Shown here in pieces: positions 34,341 through 43,782 of a stretch of DNA of 64,000 bases. The notes beneath the pieces are model-generated. The model had not been told where the DNA came from and did no database searches. It was given only the letters and a program-made list of their open reading frames with translations. Each line of letters starts with the position of its first letter. Within the stretch, counting starts at the first letter, position 1. The translations under genes were made by a program, and so were the position numbers. The stretch comes from Hahella ganghwensis DSM 17046 (lineage in GTDB: Bacteria; Pseudomonadota; Gammaproteobacteria; Pseudomonadales; Oleiphilaceae): NCBI RefSeq assembly GCF_000376785.1, contig NZ_AQXX01000120.1, positions 30,037 to 94,036 on the forward strand, given 5' to 3'.

Positions 34341-35648
34341 TTAATCATTCAGACTGCTTTGATACAGGCACTGGCCGGCCACCCAGGTTTCCGCAATGCT
34401 GCGGTCATCGCCAAGAATCATCATGGCAAATAACCGGTCTTCCAGTGTCTGACATTTGGAGATACGGCGCTTGATCAGTGGCGTTGCGGCATAATCCAGG
34501 ACGATGAAATCCGCCTCTCGATCTGGCTGTAAAGTTCCGATCAGATGATCCAACTTCAATGCCTTGGCGCCTCCCAGTGTGGCAAGATAAAACGCCTTCA
34601 GGGGCGACAGTTTATGCTGGCGCAACTGGGCAACCTTATAAGCCTCATTCAGTGTCTGCAGCATGGAAAAACTGGTGCCACCGCCAACGTCAGTTCCCAT
34701 GCTGTAGCTCACTTTCGCCTTTTCCAGCGCGGCCAGGTCAAGCAAGCCACTGCCCAGAAACAGGTTGGATGTGGGGCAAAACGAAATACTCGACTGAGTG
34801 TCTCTCAGCCGCGCATGCTCACGTTCGCAAAGATGAATACCATGGGCAAACACACTGCGGGAAGACAGAAGGCCATTCTGGTCATAGACATCCAGATAGT
34901 CCTCAGCGCCAGGAAACAGCTGCTGAACAAAGTCCACCTCATCCGTGTTCTCGGACAAGTGAGTCTGCATGAAAATCCCAGGGTACTCCTGCAATAACTG
35001 CCCGGCTTTCTGCAGCTGCTCATCGCTTGAGGTGATGGCAAATCTCGGCGTGACCGCATATAGCTGACGGCCACGGCCATGCCATTGTTCGATCAGGGCC
35101 TTGCTGTCTTCATAACTCTGGTCGGCTGTGTCACAAAGATAATCCGGCGCATGGCGATCCATCATCACTTTACCGCAAATCATCCGGGTATTGCGGGATT
35201 CTGAAGCCTCGAAAAAGGCCTGCACCGATTGCGGATGCACGGTACCAAAAACCAACGCCGTCGTCGTGCCCGCTTTGATCAGTTCATCCAGAAAGAAATC
35301 GGCCGTTTCCCGAGCCGTTTGCGGATCTGAAAATTGCTTCTCCGTGGGAAAGGTGTAGTTATTCAGCCACTCCAGTAACTGTTCGCCATAAGACGCCAGG
35401 ACATCTACCTGAGGATAATGAATGTGCGTATCAATAAAGCCCGGCATGATGAGTTTGTTTTGATACTCCAGAACCACGGCATCTGCGGGAATGGCGGACA
35501 ACAGCTCACTGGCTGGCCCGATGGCTTTGATCAGCCCGTCCTCGATAATCAGAATACCGTCGTCGTAATGCACGTATCCCTGGTCCGTTGATTGATCAGG
35601 ATCGTCCGTAAAGCTGAGTATTTCGCCTCTCAGCACATTTAAACTCAT
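34341..35648 (-). CDS. guaD: Guanine deaminase
   Basis: The 435-residue amidohydrolase has the metal motif MPGFIDTHIHYPQ (His75, His77), VFAHGIHLCERE, and the C-terminal Asp in YSMGTDVGGGTSFSM. These match bacterial guanine deaminases, which convert guanine to xanthine with release of ammonia. It overlaps the upstream allA by four bases. Together with Xdh it feeds guanine into the urate pathway. Confidence 0.94.
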   Translation of the reverse strand: MSLNVLRGEILSFTDDPDQSTDQGYVHYDDGILIIEDGLIKAIGPASELLSAIPADAVVLEYQNKLIMPGFIDTHIHYPQVDVLASYGEQLLEWLNNYTFPTEKQFSDPQTARETADFFLDELIKAGTTTALVFGTVHPQSVQAFFEASESRNTRMICGKVMMDRHAPDYLCDTADQSYEDSKALIEQWHGRGRQLYAVTPRFAITSSDEQLQKAGQLLQEYPGIFMQTHLSENTDEVDFVQQLFPGAEDYLDVYDQNGLLSSRSVFAHGIHLCEREHARLRDTQSSISFCPTSNLFLGSGLLDLAALEKAKVSYSMGTDVGGGTSFSMLQTLNEAYKVAQLRQHKLSPLKAFYLATLGGAKALKLDHLIGTLQPDREADFIVLDYAATPLIKRRISKCQTLEDRLFAMMILGDDRSIAETWVAGQCLYQSSLND

Positions 35649-36187
35649 GATGCGATTGCCTCATCCATGTTGATGATGATTGATAGGGATGGATCAAAAT
35701 AATGTTCCACGCAATTGTTCCCCGGTCCTTTACGATCCACGACCAGAAAGTCACAGACTTTGTTCAGCCCCAATACCGGGTGATGCCAGGTGTTGCGAGC
35801 GTAGTTAACGCCTTGGTCCGCTCCAGCCAGAAACAAAGTTAGCGAGGCCGGATCTGGAGTATTTTCGGCCTCCCCTTTTTTGGGAAGCCCGACCAGCACC
35901 AGATAAGGCTCGCCGGATACCGGAATAAACGCCTGGCTACCCAGAGGGTGCCGTTCCATCATTTCGATGGTCATTGGCAAGGTTCTGGGCTGGGCACGAA
36001 AGAGATTCATCACCCCATAGTCCTCGGGGCCAGACAGCTCTACCGGGGCCAGTGAATCATAACGTAGTGTATTACCTTGATTGATCACCAAAGGCTCTTG
36101 ATCAGAGATTTCAATCACCTGACCGAATTGAGCAAAAGCCTCACGGGTCAGAGGTTCAGGCCTCAGGGTCAAATTCAGAGTGCTCAT
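35645..36187 (-). CDS. allA: Ureidoglycolate lyase
   Basis: The 180-residue cupin-like protein has LTREAFAQFGQVIE at the N terminus and NYARNTWHHPVLGLNKVCDFLVVDRKGPGNNCVEHYF at residues about 127-163, the AllA signature. It releases urea from ureidoglycolate to give glyoxylate, the last step of the pathway coded here. It lies three bases after uraH. Confidence 0.93.
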   Translation of the reverse strand: MSTLNLTLRPEPLTREAFAQFGQVIEISDQEPLVINQGNTLRYDSLAPVELSGPEDYGVMNLFRAQPRTLPMTIEMMERHPLGSQAFIPVSGEPYLVLVGLPKKGEAENTPDPASLTLFLAGADQGVNYARNTWHHPVLGLNKVCDFLVVDRKGPGNNCVEHYFDPSLSIIINMDEAIAS

Positions 36188-36190
36188 GAC

Positions 36191-36532
36191 TTAGCTGCCA
36201 CGGTAGGTGGAAAATCCGTGGGCCGCTAAAAGTAGCGGCACATGATAATGCTGATCCGGATGTTCAATGCGGAAATCAATCTGAACTTCCGGATAAAAGC
36301 AACGCTCATTCTTACCGGCGTAATAGGCATCTGTATCAAACCAGATGCGGTAAGTCCCCGCGATGCGAGTCTGTCCTTCCAACCAATCAGTGATCCGGCC
36401 ATCATCATTGGTCACGCCCTCGGCAATGGAACTCCATTCCCCCTGCTCTTTGCGAAACAATTTGACGGGAACACCTGCGGCCGGGCGACCTGCCTGAGTG
36501 TCCAATATATGTGTGGTAATTGGGCTTGCCAT
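36191..36532 (-). CDS. uraH: 5-Hydroxyisourate hydrolase (transthyretin-like)
   Basis: The 113-residue protein starts with ITTHILDTQAGRPAAGVPV (catalytic His8 region) and ends in YRGS, both diagnostic of HIU hydrolase and absent from animal transthyretin. It opens the ring of 5-hydroxyisourate to give OHCU. It overlaps uraD by one base. Confidence 0.95.
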   Translation of the reverse strand: MASPITTHILDTQAGRPAAGVPVKLFRKEQGEWSSIAEGVTNDDGRITDWLEGQTRIAGTYRIWFDTDAYYAGKNERCFYPEVQIDFRIEHPDQHYHVPLLLAAHGFSTYRGS

Positions 36533-37089
36533 TATTGCTCTCCCGATGGCTGTTCAAAAAGTTTCCTGAGACGGATTTCGGTGATCTTGCTCTGCTCACC
36601 GGCACCTATCTTCAACTCGGTGTCCCGATCATTGATCAGTCGCGCTCGCAGAATCTCCAGCATTTCTTCCGCGCTTTTACCTGTTGCACAGACAATAAAA
36701 ATAAATCCATTCTGGGCTTCATACTGGTCATTCGCACTTTTCAGAGCCTGCAACACGTCTTCCGGAGCCTGCTTTACGGCCCCCTGCTCTGCACCCGCCA
36801 GACCAGCAGTATGGGCGTATTTGGCCCGTAGGCTGTTTACATCACCAATTTTTGGATGACCCGAAAACGCCTCAAGAATGTCTGCTTCCTGCATCGTCGC
36901 CCAGATTTCATCGGCTGCTTTAACCAGTTCGTCAATGGAAGCATAGGGCCTTCCCTCCACCATACCGCGACACCAGCTCATTGCGGTGCAACAGGATTCC
37001 ATCTGCGCGATCGCCTCTAATTCCTCCGTCTGGTTAAACGCCTCCAGTTTCTTAATTGCTGCTATATCCACGCTGGCTCCTTTTTCCAC
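36532..37089 (-). CDS. uraD: OHCU decarboxylase
   Basis: The 185-residue helical protein has SWCRGMVEGRPYASIDELVKAADEIW and FSGHPKIGDVNSLR (catalytic His-Pro pair about residues 79-82), followed by FIFIVCATGKSAEEMLEILRARL. These are the conserved blocks of UraD, which makes S-allantoin from OHCU. It sits between alc and uraH in the operon. Confidence 0.94.
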   Translation of the reverse strand: MEKGASVDIAAIKKLEAFNQTEELEAIAQMESCCTAMSWCRGMVEGRPYASIDELVKAADEIWATMQEADILEAFSGHPKIGDVNSLRAKYAHTAGLAGAEQGAVKQAPEDVLQALKSANDQYEAQNGFIFIVCATGKSAEEMLEILRARLINDRDTELKIGAGEQSKITEIRLRKLFEQPSGEQ

Positions 37090-37116
37090 ACAGGCTCCAT
37101 CTGTTTCCGCTGGGGT

Positions 37117-38130
37117 TCACGCTTGACCACGCAGACACCACACCTTCAAACGACTGACACCACCATCCGGGAAAATTTTCAAACGAATATGGCTGATCGT
37201 TTGATCCTGGTTCTTCACTTCTTTCATAAACCGGTGCTGGCGATCAGCATGCAATGGCGTCTGTTCAATCAGAGGTAACCAGTTGAGTTCATCCACATTG
37301 CTTTCCGTCACTTCCGCTCCAGCTTCCAGCTTGACCGCTTCTAGTGTGAAAGAGGCGGGAAAATTGCCTTTAAAGTGAGCCGTATCCACTTCGACTTTAG
37401 CCACTTTACCGAGATCCCCCAGCTTCAGCACCAACCAGTCACAATCACGCCCTCCACGTCGGCGCTTGGTTTCCCAGCCATCTCCCATGTCCTTGCCACG
37501 CCCTGGCATCAACAGGTTTTCCATTGGGCTGAAGAACATGTCGGAACATAACAAAGGACGACCGCCGTTGACGATCGCGGCCAGATCAATAGGTTCCCCG
37601 GGCAGATACCAGTCCCAATCCGGCGTTACTTCGCCATAGACTTTCAGCCGTGCAACACCACCGTCAGGAAAGATGTTGAGACGAATATGTGTCCAGGTTT
37701 TGTCACTGTTTACGTCCAGCAGATTGTGACTGCCCGGCTCCACTTCTGTTCTGGCTAATATTTCCACCCATTGGGTGCTTTCATCAGGATCTCCCTGCAG
37801 AGAACAGGCCTCCACTGACACGGATTTCGGCGCGTTACCAAGAAAGTGACTGGTATCCACATCCAGCCCTTTGATAACTCCGGGAGCCCCAAGTTTTATG
37901 ATGCACCAGTCATAGCCGGAATCGCGGCGACGGCGCGATTCCCAACCGTCCATCCACTTGCCGCGGTGAGTGTATTTATCCTCGATAAATACCGCTGGAT
38001 CAGGATTCAGCAGGTTTTCCATCTCTGCAAAAAAATCATCACTGCAGCTTAACGCCTGCCCGCCCAAACGGCGGCTGGCCAGATCCGTGTAACGAGAGGA
38101 GAAACGGTTGTATTCGACTTTGTTTGCCAT
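37117..38130 (-). CDS. alc: Allantoicase
   Basis: The 337-residue protein consists of two repeats of the allantoicase fold. ALSCSDDFFAEMENLLNP with GYDWCIIKLGAPGVIKGLDVDTSHFLGN is echoed by LLCSDMFFSPMENLLMP with RDCDWLVLKLGDLGKVAKVEVDTAHFKGN. It hydrolyses allantoate to ureidoglycolate and urea. It is 103 bp after xdhC, the largest gap in the operon, where a hairpin is found. Allantoinase, which supplies its substrate, is not in the window. Confidence 0.95.
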   Translation of the reverse strand: MANKVEYNRFSSRYTDLASRRLGGQALSCSDDFFAEMENLLNPDPAVFIEDKYTHRGKWMDGWESRRRRDSGYDWCIIKLGAPGVIKGLDVDTSHFLGNAPKSVSVEACSLQGDPDESTQWVEILARTEVEPGSHNLLDVNSDKTWTHIRLNIFPDGGVARLKVYGEVTPDWDWYLPGEPIDLAAIVNGGRPLLCSDMFFSPMENLLMPGRGKDMGDGWETKRRRGGRDCDWLVLKLGDLGKVAKVEVDTAHFKGNFPASFTLEAVKLEAGAEVTESNVDELNWLPLIEQTPLHADRQHRFMKEVKNQDQTISHIRLKIFPDGGVSRLKVWCLRGQA

Positions 38131-38181
38131 AAGGTTACTGTGCTAATCCCTGGTTAAAGTGACTCTGTATTTGGACAACAG

Positions 38182-38224
38182 AGCGGTTTAAAGCTACAAG
38201 CGATTCTTCAAAAAACCGCTTTTT
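38182..38224. other. Hairpin in the xdhC-alc gap
   Basis: AGCGGTTT at 38182-38189 pairs with AAACCGCT at 38213-38220, followed on the plus strand by TTTT. On the minus strand, the direction of the operon, there is no T-run, so it could act in RNA stability or partial attenuation between xdhABC and the downstream genes. Confidence 0.4.
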
Positions 38225-38233
38225 CAAAAAGAG

Positions 38234-39139
38234 TTATTCATCACTGTACTGCTGGTCTTGTAACGAAATGGTGTAGCCGCCCTTGTGAGGGTTCGAGTCA
38301 TCTGTCAGGTTGGATTTCAATTCTTTCCAACCCAGCCCCCGGCGGACAGGCCTTTCTCTGTTCTGGTGCTCTATCGCAATCAACTGGCCTGCAATGGAGA
38401 CTGCAACTTCCATCGGTAACTTACCGGGGACTTCCGACAACCCCACCGGGCTTTTCACTTGATCAATCTGTTCCTGAGTAAACGCTCTCTGGGCCAGGCG
38501 CTTACGGAATCTTTCGGCCTTGGTTTTGGACCCAATCATGCCGATATGTCGGAGACTTCCATGATTCAGAGCCGCCTGGCAAAGTTCGAAGTCCAACTGA
38601 TGATTATGGGTGAGAATCAGAATATCACTGCCCGGCGCCAGGTCTGTCACCACCTCTACCGGTTGATCTGTCACCAGTGTGGTGATGTTTTCTTTGTTTG
38701 CCAGAGACTCTGGTGGAAAGAGGCCAGCACGAGAATCTACCCATAACACTTTGCAGGGTAACCCACGCAAAATGGTCATCAGCGCCTTAGCCACATGCCC
38801 TGCACCAAAAACCGCAACTCTGAAAGGGCAAGCAGCCATCGCTTCCAATAAAATGGTCGTACTGCCCCCACAGCACTGGGCCAGACCTGCTGCAAGGGGG
38901 AAATGCTGCACCAGTTGTTGCGCATCTCCCTGCACAAGCAGTTCACGGGCTTTTTGTGTGACAGCAAACTCAAGCTGACCACCGCCTATGGTGTCAAAAG
39001 TCTGATCCTCGGTGATCACCATCTTGCTGGCAGGGTCACGGGGTGTTGAACCGCTGCAGCCAAGAACTGTCGCGATCACATAGGCATCGCCTTTTTTCTG
39101 GCAGACCTGTATGGCATCACTCCAGTTAAGCTCACTCAT
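38234..39139 (-). CDS. xdhC: Xanthine dehydrogenase accessory protein XdhC
   Basis: The 301-residue protein has the XdhC/CoxI N-terminal block (VIATVLGCSGSTPRDPASKMVI...IGGGQLEFAV) and a Rossmann-like C-terminal domain (RVAVFGAGHVAKALMTIL, RHIGMIGSKTKAERFRKRL, GLSEVPGKLPMEVAVSIAGQL). It binds sulphurated molybdenum cofactor and inserts it into XdhB. It overlaps xdhB by four bases. Confidence 0.95.
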   Translation of the reverse strand: MSELNWSDAIQVCQKKGDAYVIATVLGCSGSTPRDPASKMVITEDQTFDTIGGGQLEFAVTQKARELLVQGDAQQLVQHFPLAAGLAQCCGGSTTILLEAMAACPFRVAVFGAGHVAKALMTILRGLPCKVLWVDSRAGLFPPESLANKENITTLVTDQPVEVVTDLAPGSDILILTHNHQLDFELCQAALNHGSLRHIGMIGSKTKAERFRKRLAQRAFTQEQIDQVKSPVGLSEVPGKLPMEVAVSIAGQLIAIEHQNRERPVRRGLGWKELKSNLTDDSNPHKGGYTISLQDQQYSDE

Positions 39140-41538
39140 TTCACGCCTTCCTCCAGCGCGCCTTTGACCTGGGCCAGGTACTGCCGGGTTGCACTGACGG
39201 CTGATAACACTCTTTCAGGTGTTGCCGGAGGGTCTAAAGGTGGCGCATAACGATAGTCCGCGAGACTGGCAACCGCATTGCGTATGGCTGACCAGACAGA
39301 AATAGCCAGCATAAAGGGAGGCTCGCCCACCGCTTTGGAACGATAGATCGTCGCTTCCGCATTGGGATGTTGATTCACCAGCTTGACGCGAAAGTCTTCG
39401 GGTATATCGCCTGCGGTGGGAATTTTGTAATTGGCCGGGCTGTTGGAGATCAGTTTACCGGTATCATCCCAGAGAAGTTCTTCCGTAGTCAGCCACCCCA
39501 TCCCCTGAACGAAACCGCCTTCGATCTGGCCAATATCTATCGCCGGATTCAGTGAGCTACCCACATCATGCAGGATATCGACCCGCAAGACTTTATACTC
39601 ACCGGTCAGGGTATCGACGATGACTTCCGACACTGCAGCACCGTTGGCAAAGTAAAAGAATGGCCGACCCTTCCCGGTTTCCCGGTCATAGTGAATCTTC
39701 GGGGTCTTATAGTAGCCGGTTGACGACAGCGATATGCGGTTCATATAGGCCAGCTGGACGAAATCTGCGAAAGACACCCATTGTTCGTTGTCTTCTTCTG
39801 CTTGCGGCGCACCTGTGATCACCACATGGTTATTCTCGAACCGAATCTGGTTTGCTGATACACCATAATGCTCAGAAGCAAATTCAGTGAGTCGCGATTT
39901 AATCGTCACACAGGCATCACGCGCTGCCATGCCGTTGAGGTCTGAGCCAGAAGAGGCTGCCGTTGGAGAGGTGTTGGGGACTTTATCCGTGCGAGTGGCA
40001 GATACGGCAATCCTGTCCAGGTCAACCTGAAACTCTTCTGCCACCACCTGCGCCACTTTGGTAAACAATCCCTGCCCCATCTCAGTTCCACCATGGTTCA
40101 GGTGAATACTGCCGTCCGTATATATGTGAAGAAGTGCCCCAGCCTGATTCAGATGCTGGACCGTAAACGAGATACCAAACATGACCGGAGTGAGGGCCAG
40201 ACCTTTTTTCAGATAAGGACTGGTTTGATTGAATATTCGAATAGCCTGACGGCGGGCCTGATAGTCAGATTCTGACTCCAGTTGGCTGATCATATCCCCC
40301 AACATAAAGTCTTCGACCAACTGCCCGTAATGGGTGGTGTTGCGCTCGTCCTTTCCGAACAGGTTCTGTTTCCGAACTTCCAGAGGATCCAGGCCCAGAT
40401 GATAAGCAATATCTTCGATCATCTGCTCACCGAGCATCATTCCCTGGGGCCCACCAAATCCACGGAAGGCCGTGTTGGAGACAGTATGGGTTTTACACCG
40501 ATAGCCGGTCACCTCCGCCTCGCCCAGAAAATAGGCATTCCCGGCATGGAACATTGCCCGGTCCACGATCGCATCAGACAGGTCCGGGGAGTTGCCGCAT
40601 TTACCGGTGACTGTCATTTTGGTGCCCTGAATACGGCCACGTTCGTCAAATCCGACTTCGTAGGTATTAAGGAAATCATGGCGTTTCCCGGTCATCACCA
40701 TGTCATCCTGACGGGACATACGATATTTCACCGGCTTCCCGGTTCGATGGGCCAGCAGTGCGGCAATACAGGCAACCGGTGCTGCCTGAGTTTCCTTCCC
40801 GCCGAATCCGCCCCCCATGCGCCGAACCTCCACCTGCACCTGGTTAAACGGTAACCCCATAACTTCGGCGACCAGTTTCTGCACTTCTGTGGGGTGTTGG
40901 GAAGACGTATACACCATCATTCCCCCGTCTTCAGTAGGAACGACCATACTCGCCTGCCCTTCTAGGTAGAAGTGTTCCTGCCCTTTCACATATTGTCGAC
41001 CGCTGATACGATTTGGTGCAGCATCAATGGCGACAATCGCATCACCACTCACCTGGGAATGAGGTGGCCTGACGTAAAAAGCTTCTTTCAGCCCAGCACT
41101 GACATCCAGCACTGCGGGTAATTCTTCATACTCAATATCCGCCAGCTTCACCGCTTGTTTGGCAGCTTCATAAGAGGTGGCTGCCACAGCAAATATCGGT
41201 TGGCCAATATATTCACACTCGCTTTCAACCAATACCGGATCACCGGGAAATACCGGTCCGATATCTACATGTCCAGGAACATCCTGCGCCGTAATAACAT
41301 CCTTTACGCCAGGTGCCGACCACACTCGGGAAAGATCCATGGAAAGGATGCGGGCGTGGGGGTATGCACTGCCACCTACCGCAGTATGCAGGGTTCCCTG
41401 TATTTCAGGGATATCATCCACATACTGAGCCTTGCCAGTGACATGCTTGAGAGCACTTTCATGTTCAGATTGTTGACCGACTTTGCCTTTCACCTGACGA
41501 TTCCGACGCAGCTCAGGCGTATCCACCAGTTTACGCAT
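39136..41538 (-). CDS. xdhB: Xanthine dehydrogenase, molybdopterin-binding subunit
   Basis: The 800-residue protein shows the molybdopterin sites GGGFGGKETQAAPVA and FRGFGGPQGM, further MPT contacts in MGQGLFTKVAQVVAEEF, and the catalytic glutamate in KAVGEPPFMLAISV near the C terminus. It oxidises hypoxanthine and xanthine to urate with XdhA supplying FAD and Fe-S centres. The start overlaps xdhA by eight bases. Length is normal. Confidence 0.96.
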   Translation of the reverse strand: MRKLVDTPELRRNRQVKGKVGQQSEHESALKHVTGKAQYVDDIPEIQGTLHTAVGGSAYPHARILSMDLSRVWSAPGVKDVITAQDVPGHVDIGPVFPGDPVLVESECEYIGQPIFAVAATSYEAAKQAVKLADIEYEELPAVLDVSAGLKEAFYVRPPHSQVSGDAIVAIDAAPNRISGRQYVKGQEHFYLEGQASMVVPTEDGGMMVYTSSQHPTEVQKLVAEVMGLPFNQVQVEVRRMGGGFGGKETQAAPVACIAALLAHRTGKPVKYRMSRQDDMVMTGKRHDFLNTYEVGFDERGRIQGTKMTVTGKCGNSPDLSDAIVDRAMFHAGNAYFLGEAEVTGYRCKTHTVSNTAFRGFGGPQGMMLGEQMIEDIAYHLGLDPLEVRKQNLFGKDERNTTHYGQLVEDFMLGDMISQLESESDYQARRQAIRIFNQTSPYLKKGLALTPVMFGISFTVQHLNQAGALLHIYTDGSIHLNHGGTEMGQGLFTKVAQVVAEEFQVDLDRIAVSATRTDKVPNTSPTAASSGSDLNGMAARDACVTIKSRLTEFASEHYGVSANQIRFENNHVVITGAPQAEEDNEQWVSFADFVQLAYMNRISLSSTGYYKTPKIHYDRETGKGRPFFYFANGAAVSEVIVDTLTGEYKVLRVDILHDVGSSLNPAIDIGQIEGGFVQGMGWLTTEELLWDDTGKLISNSPANYKIPTAGDIPEDFRVKLVNQHPNAEATIYRSKAVGEPPFMLAISVWSAIRNAVASLADYRYAPPLDPPATPERVLSAVSATRQYLAQVKGALEEGVK

Positions 41539-43117
41539 GTTTCTGGCCCTCCCCGGAGAAATCCCCGTGTATATCTTCTATACGGGTCACCTGGTCAGGA
41601 GACATCAGCTCCCAGGCACACTTTTGCAACAGATTGGCCGCCACCTGTAACCGATAGCCACTGGAGGCACGAACGTCCGTCAGAGGCTGGAAATCCTTCT
41701 GTAACTGCTGGCCGGCCTGTTCAAACACCTGAGGACTGATCGTTTTGCCCTGCAATGCCGCTTCAACAGAAGCCGCCCTCATAGGAACAGCCGCCATGCC
41801 GCCGAATGCCACACGAATATCCGCAATGGATTGCTGTGATTGTTTACACCAAACAGCCAGCAAAACAGCGGAGATATCGTCTTCCAGCCGTTTGGAAATC
41901 TTATAAACCTTGAGAGCCTCTTCTTCACCCAGTTTCGGAACACGAATACTGCGGATGTATTCTCCTGGTTGCAGAGCGGTTTTCTTATAAGACAGGAAGA
42001 ATTTCTCCAAAGGCATCCACCGTTCCTGCCCATGGTGATTCATCAGTTGAATGTCAGCCCCCAGAGCGATCAGGACAGGTGGCGTGTCCCCGATCGGAGA
42101 GGCATTACCAATATTTCCCCCGAGCGTCCCCTGGTTCCGGATCTGGCGAGAGCCCAGCCTCCTGAGCATACCGCCAAACTCCGGAAAGTATTGATCAAAC
42201 AATGACTCCAGTCGGCTGTAACTGACCGCTGAACCAATCACAAAGTCCTGATCATTTTCCGTAATGGCCTGCAGGGTATCTATATCCCCCAGATAGATCG
42301 TATTGTCGATATCCCTGAATTGTTGGGTCACCTCCAACGCGATATCCGTAGCACCCGCCACCAGTCGGGCATTGGGATCATCTGCCAGCAGTAACTGCAG
42401 TTCTTTTTCCGTAACCGGGGCATTGGCAGATCTGTTCCCTTGCGCCAGAGAGCCGCCGGCATTATGTTTGGCTGCCGCGTCAGGAACTGGAGGGGGGCAC
42501 CAGATTGCGACCTCTTGAGGGTCAGGATGTTGCGAGCTTTTTTGTTGCGAGCCTAGTTGTTGCGAGCCAGGCTGCTGAAACTCTTGTTGTTGAACGCCGG
42601 ACTGAGGTTCAGGCATAGACAACATTTTTTGTCCGGCCTCAATAATTGGTCGATAGCCTGTACAACGGCAGAGGTTCCCGGCCAGAGCTTCAACAATATC
42701 CTGTCGATTTACTTCTATAGAATCCGCCGCGTTGGCTTGACGGTACAGGCCGGCCAGAGACATCACAAAGCCGGGAGTGCAAAAACCACACTGGGAACCA
42801 TGACAATCCACCATGGCCTGCTGAGCAGGATGCAACTGGCCCCGATTGGCCAGCGCCTCAACAGTGAGTAGCGCTTTGCCGTTAAGTTGTGAGACCAGGG
42901 TGATACAGCTATTGGCGCTCTCAAACTGCCAATCGTTGCTTGTCTCATCGTTCCTGTTGCCGATCAGAACCGTACAGGCACCACAGTCACCAGAAGCACA
43001 TCCTTCTTTTGTTCCGGTCAATCCCTGCACTGATCGCAGGTAACGTAGGAGTGTCGACGGGTCCACGTCATACTCTTGTTTCCATACACCATTCAAACAA
43101 AATGAGATCACGGGCAA
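41531..43117 (-). CDS. xdhA: Xanthine dehydrogenase, small subunit (2Fe-2S and FAD)
   Basis: The 528-residue protein contains a plant-type 2Fe-2S domain (Cys40, Cys45, Cys48, Cys71), a second 2Fe-2S domain (CGFC 110-113, CRC 150-152), a linker, and an FAD-binding domain (NARLVAGATDIAL, GGNIGNASPIGDTPP) with the CO-dehydrogenase C-terminal fold. It transfers electrons from XdhB to NAD+. The linker carries an unusual glutamine/serine repeat (about 176-198), due to a 15-bp tandem DNA repeat. It is the first gene of the operon; the start codon lies 691 bp from the divergent ABC operon. Confidence 0.95.
   Translation of the reverse strand: MPVISFCLNGVWKQEYDVDPSTLLRYLRSVQGLTGTKEGCASGDCGACTVLIGNRNDETSNDWQFESANSCITLVSQLNGKALLTVEALANRGQLHPAQQAMVDCHGSQCGFCTPGFVMSLAGLYRQANAADSIEVNRQDIVEALAGNLCRCTGYRPIIEAGQKMLSMPEPQSGVQQQEFQQPGSQQLGSQQKSSQHPDPQEVAIWCPPPVPDAAAKHNAGGSLAQGNRSANAPVTEKELQLLLADDPNARLVAGATDIALEVTQQFRDIDNTIYLGDIDTLQAITENDQDFVIGSAVSYSRLESLFDQYFPEFGGMLRRLGSRQIRNQGTLGGNIGNASPIGDTPPVLIALGADIQLMNHHGQERWMPLEKFFLSYKKTALQPGEYIRSIRVPKLGEEEALKVYKISKRLEDDISAVLLAVWCKQSQQSIADIRVAFGGMAAVPMRAASVEAALQGKTISPQVFEQAGQQLQKDFQPLTDVRASSGYRLQVAANLLQKCAWELMSPDQVTRIEDIHGDFSGEGQKHA
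42528..42587 (-). repeat. 15-bp tandem repeat in the xdhA linker
   Basis: Three good copies begin TGTTGCGAGC (42528, 42543, 42558) and a degenerate fourth starts at 42573. They encode a five-residue unit of the G-S-Q-Q-x type on the minus strand. The unit preserves the frame, so copy number can change without breaking XdhA; it falls between the Fe-S and FAD domains, a permissive place. Confidence 0.85.
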
Positions 43118-43348
43118 CCCTTTCGATCAATGACGATAATATTCATTCCGGCCCAAGGCCGAAAACGGCTTTTTATGCTTGTTTCTGTTTCTTGGAAGCG
43201 AACACTCTTTACAATGTCTATCCTTTGTAGCGGATAGATTTGTAATTTACTCTGTCCCCTATCATGTAGGCTTCATGAGTAAGTATAGTCTTCACTGCGT
43301 CCCTTATATTCAGGACTCTATGTTCTCCGGCGGTGCTTCCCGGCAGTA

Positions 43349-43400
43349 TTCTTCACCGATGCTCTTTATCAACGCTCTTCACCAATGCTCTTCACCATTG
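43349..43400. repeat. Four degenerate copies of a 13-bp repeat
   Basis: Units at 43349, 43362, 43375 and 43388 follow the pattern CTCTTCACCAATG with one to four changes. They end just before the CTGACCA half-site. Direct repeats at about 1.2 helical turns could bind an activator in tandem, or be simple slippage products. Confidence 0.75.
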
Positions 43401-43566
43401 TTTCAGCAATTTTCTGACCATTGAGACAAGTTTTCAACCAAATCGTTAGATAGCACATAAGAATGTTTGGTTATACAAAGATTATCTCTATGTTTTAAAT
43501 AGAATAATAAATCTCTTTTATTGAATCCGATTAACGCATAGTCTTTTAGCAGCAGGCAAATATTTT

Positions 43567-43582
43567 CTGACCATTTGATCAA
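43567..43582. promoter_or_regulatory. RutR-like operator
   Basis: CTGACCATTTGATCAA matches the RutR operator consensus TTGACCA-N2-TGGTCAA at 12 of 14 defined positions. It lies between the divergent purine operons, one of which ends in a RutR-like TetR gene. Binding itself is inferred. Confidence 0.62.
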
Positions 43583-43782
43583 CATGCACCAAAGTAACTC
43601 TTTGGGCAGGCGACTTGCCCAGGTTTGGCGCAGACATATCAGTGCTGAAAGTTGATCAAAAATTGTCAATTTATGCCCGTACTTAAGCAATAAAAACAAG
43701 AAAATCAGCGAGGTACACCTTCCCCCATGAAATTCCATTCCACATACGCGATAATTGGCTCGCTCATTGCTTCGAGCTTTTC

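Noticed and set aside
43403..43738. 111-residue minus-strand frame in the divergent purine region
   Set aside because: No ribosome binding site, leucine/lysine-rich composition from A/T-rich DNA, and it covers likely operator sites.
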